Below are positions 61,207 to 64,000 of a stretch of 64,000 bases of DNA, in pieces. Origin of the DNA: Acanthaster planci. Taxonomy: Eukaryota > Echinodermata > Asteroidea > Valvatida > Acanthasteridae. A model generated the notes under the pieces. The model did no database searches. It was given only the letters and a program-made list of their open reading frames with translations, and was not told the DNA's origin. Position numbers and translations under genes: made by a program. The stretch lies in NCBI RefSeq assembly GCF_001949145.1, contig NW_019091505.1, positions 318,059 to 382,058 of the forward strand, in the 5' to 3' direction. Position 1 is the stretch's first letter. The number at the start of each line of letters is the position of its first letter.

Positions 61207-62224
61207 ATGCGATTTTGAACATCAGTAATTGCTCCTCGTTTTCAAACTTGCCCTAACCCAGTCTTGAACAATGTCAAGAAATACTCCATTCCATTACAGA
61301 AAACAACTAAGCTCTGTTTACCTACATTTGCATATCAGCGCACATGCGCGTCAAACCTCACTGAAAAAGTTGCCCAAGCCACACCCTCCGCGCCCACTGC
61401 ATGTCCCCCATAAGGCAGTGGAGCACTAAGACTAAGCGTGCAGTCCATATCGTGCGAAATCAGAGTACAATGGAGCCTAATGGACATATGCAATCTTGCT
61501 GAATTTGACAGAAAACTGTTAATTCAAGCCACATTCCAGGCAAATCTCCCGGTCCCTCCAGCCTGATCGTCCCTTCAAGCGTGATATTTCCACCATCTCA
61601 ACCAAGTCTAATATGCCGGGTTCAACAGTTGGGAAGTTCTCCAGGGCAAAGCCTGCGACCGGTCTCAAGCAGCAATACTCCCCTGCAAATCCCGCACACC
61701 TGCAGTAGCCAGGTGTGAGCACATGGAAACAGCGGAATCCGACGTCCATGTACATGCGGGAGGGCAGGGCGCAGGACTTGATGCAACGATATCGAACGGC
61801 TCGCGAGCCCCGCCTGGTCACAGAGTCCCGGGGCACCACCATCACCCATATCGTCATCACATTTTAGCCACGAGAATAGCAGCCATTTTGTTGCAGGTAC
61901 AGGTCAGACGTAACAGCTTCAACCTCGTTCTCATTCAAGTGCTTGGTCTTATTTTTCAACAGTGTTTCCCATGAACTATCCCCATTTTTATTCAGCTCAC
62001 CCAGCATATCAGGCGGATTCCTTCACACTGAACAAAAGCCCACAACGTAACTGTCCCTCCAGATCATGGGGCCACTTCTCAGCGTCGTTTTGATGACCGG
62101 ATGCCATGCGTACCCATCCCAGCAGTTCTACTGCACGGGACTTCCGGCACGATATTTATGTCCGTTCACGGTCTCGCTGTCACTCGTTTGATCAACATCC
62201 AATCCCCCCTGACACTTATGGGTT
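61207..62224. repeat. Tandem duplication, unit 2 (about 1.02 kb)
   Basis: Near-identical second copy of 60124-61205, again ending CCTGACACTTATGGGT followed by a single N (62225). Scattered substitutions plus two small deletions distinguish it from unit 1. The minus-strand frame at 61519-61860 (113 codons) is open here but broken by a stop in unit 1. Confidence 0.9.
61519..61860 (-). pseudogene. Possible FGE-sulfatase-like C-terminal remnant in the duplicated repeat
   Basis: The frame contains TRRGSRAVRYRC, a short spacer and MYMDVGFRCF. In formylglycine-generating-enzyme (SUMF1/FGE) domains a conserved block has Arg-rich RxxARY-type residues followed by a GFR[C/L] motif, so this could be a relic of that fold carried by a repeat. 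Only about 40 residues fit, the required upstream part is absent, and the copy in unit 1 (60615-60800, minus) is interrupted by a stop. It may equally be an unrelated repeat-encoded frame. Confidence 0.25.
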
Positions 62225-64000
62225 NGTTACTGTTCCAGAATTCCTTCGGAGGCACCTTTTTCCTCTCATCTGTCCAACATTGTCCACTAATGAGGATAGC
62301 CTCCCTCTTTTTCAGGAGGCTAATCTATCATTTACAGTCATGACATAAGCCTCAACCATGTCAACTTCCATTTCCAGTTGAGCCTTTTATACGTATTCCA
62401 TCTTATTGTCAGGTGATTGTAGGGATTTTGGTACATGTACACATACATGTACCGCAGGATAATAAATGATCTCACCAGTATTGCGCGGTATCAGTGGACC
62501 CCTATCAAGTTTTTATACTATGTCCCAGGTTCTTAAACAAACCCTCGGCCTTAGACTGAGTTACCATTTGTGTCTTGGGGATAAGATCACGTTCTCCCTC
62601 TTTGACCGATGTGCCCCTCCCACGCATTCTACAGTACTGCCCACAATAAACAGACAAAGGGAACACCATCACCAGGGTAACATTGTTACCGTTGTAAAGA
62701 TGTTTGATTTACGGTAATCAAAGTGTCTTAATCTCTTATCGTTCATCTGGCCAATAACTACACGTTCGAAAACTGCACGGAACATTTTGTAATTCCCCTG
62801 GTAAACGGTACAATGAACCACTTCCTGCTTTCTTGTGATTCTTTGGCATTTCTTCAATAGAAGAATGTACTTTTGTGTGTACTTGGTACATTTATTTACC
62901 TGTATTCACTCATTGCCTAGTTCTTGGCATCTAAACTCGACACGGTCAATTTTGGTCCGGATAAAACTTCAGGTTTTGAAAATTATTCAATTTAACTGTC
63001 GCTCAAATAGTTCCAACTTCCACTGAAGCTGTTGTCATTAGTCACCATTGCCTTACCTTTGTCCTGTAAGGCTTCAGACAATGAGGGCTCTTGTACTTAA
63101 ATTTAAGTCACAGCACTACATTTTCCTTCTAAGTGGTATCATGTTAGGGTTCGAGATGGACCCTCGGGTACAAGGTCTTCCAGCCGGGTTCCTGTGTGGG
63201 CTCGGCAAATTGACATGTACAGACCAAGTTATGAGTGTAAGTGGCTGCGCCTATGCAGTGTGCCCCGCGCACACCCCTTGAGGTGCCTTTCCATATGTAC
63301 AATTTGGGTGCCTTGCATGCTGGCGTGTTGTTTCCGTTTCGTTTTCACAGACAGAGCGATCAACTCCATTAACATAATGCTCATGTGCGTTTTGTTCCCC
63401 CGTTACGGTTGCTCCAGGAGCTATTTCGTCAAGCGCGCGGCTCGTGGCACAGGTTTTGTCGCACACGTGGAAGGGTGACATAACTTGTGCACATACGTGA
63501 TGAGTTAGGATTGCTTTTTTCATTTACTAACAACAAAACAAATGAACACACCATCTTTTTGGCCTTGCTCGGAGCGAATATTACTCAACTCATTGTAGCT
63601 CTAGCCCCTGTACTGCCGCGCCTTCCCAGAGAAGAATTGGATAGACTTTTGGTACATGTATGCACCACCTGGTCAGTGTTTCTTAAAGTACATGCAGTAT
63701 CAACACACTACGCAGGACATGTCGCAGTCGTGCATAATGCTGGACCCGCAGTATCCCTTATTGGTTACCATTTGTTGTCCACTAAATTTTAGCGTAGTGG
63801 AGTGGCTGCCACTGTACTTTAGTTACCGTAGCCTTTCCTACGTCCAGGTTTTGTTATGCAAGTCTTCCTGGACATGGCCACGTTGCACGGAAAGTCCTAC
63901 AGGTTTATGCACAGAAATTGCTCTCCTTTTTTCCTGTATTCATGATGATAATTTGGCGAGCATGTTCACACAAATTTCCTTGGCACAGCTCATGGGTTTT

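Larger units (their letters stand above)
59658..64000. other. Repeat-rich region after the last recognised PDZ exon
   Basis: Contains the second copy of the 21.4-kb inverted-repeat element (59699-60215), a roughly 1-kb tandem duplication (60124-62224) and 1.8 kb of unassigned sequence. The 62225-64000 part has a short perfect inverted repeat (GGTACATGTA-caca-TACATGTACC near 62430-62455) and open frames on both strands (plus 63487-63792, plus 63194-63478, minus 63251-63523) that I cannot assign. If the PDZ gene continues, all of this is intron. Confidence 0.5.

Noticed and set aside
63251-63792. Overlapping open frames on both strands near the right end
   Set aside because: Cys-containing and hydrophobic stretches looked interesting, but the two strands are open together and no family or splice pattern could be assigned.
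1-64000. CRISPR array, operon, phage or bacterial defence system
   Set aside because: No direct-repeat/spacer pattern, no ribosome-binding-site-led gene strings; all recognised genes are intron-containing animal genes.

Overview
This is animal (metazoan) genomic DNA. Genes are split into short exons with GT..AG introns, intergenic DNA is AT-rich, and SINEs, LINE fragments and fold-back elements are scattered through it. The gene families (ASIC-type DEG/ENaC channels, an SLC6 Na+/Cl- symporter, a PDZ protein) and the very frequent octamer TAGGCCTA suggest a marine invertebrate deuterostome (hemichordate, echinoderm or cephalochordate). That placement is inference; nothing in the window fixes the species.

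Layout. 1-5643: no recognised gene, a 44-bp tandem repeat, a few exon-like open segments. 5644-11242 (minus): complete acid-sensing-ion-channel-like gene A, 8 coding exons, 494 aa. 12521-21255 (minus): paralogue B, 9 coding exons, 521 aa, with two LINE fragments and an N gap in its introns. 21454-22165: DNA element with 15-bp terminal inverted repeats, in the divergent intergenic region between B and C. 24047-34368 (plus): third paralogue C, 8 coding exons, 514 aa. 34369-46184: about 11.8 kb without a recognised coding exon, holding a large fold-back element, a 168-bp hairpin MITE and candidate 5' exons of the next gene. 46185-52903 (plus): complete SLC6 symporter, 14 coding exons, 643 aa, with a second copy of the hairpin MITE in an intron. 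56538-59657 (plus): 5' part of a PDZ-domain gene, 8 coding exons, one complete PDZ and the first half of a second. 59699-62224: repeat-rich tail with a second copy of the 21.4-kb element and a roughly 1-kb tandem duplication whose units are separated by single Ns. 62225-64000: no recognised gene.

I rebuilt the five gene models by hand. Every splice junction uses GT/AG and keeps frame: the four complete models sum to whole codons (1485, 1566, 1545 and 1932 nt). The three channel genes share all intron positions and phases downstream of their first exons, so they arose by local duplication: A and B in tandem on the minus strand, C inverted and divergent from B. They have the family hallmarks (pre-M1 His-Gly, post-M1 FPAVT, Cys-rich ectodomain, G-x-S filter in M2). 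They lack the His/Asp pair that vertebrate ASICs need for proton gating, and they have Ser at the degenerin position. The SLC6 protein has Gly where monoamine transporters have Asp, which suggests an amino-acid-type substrate. The neighbourhood therefore encodes membrane transport and excitability proteins plus a PDZ scaffold, but nothing in the sequence shows that they act together. I found no prokaryotic, defence or biosynthetic system. The most unusual things are the diverged channel cluster and the repeat architecture.
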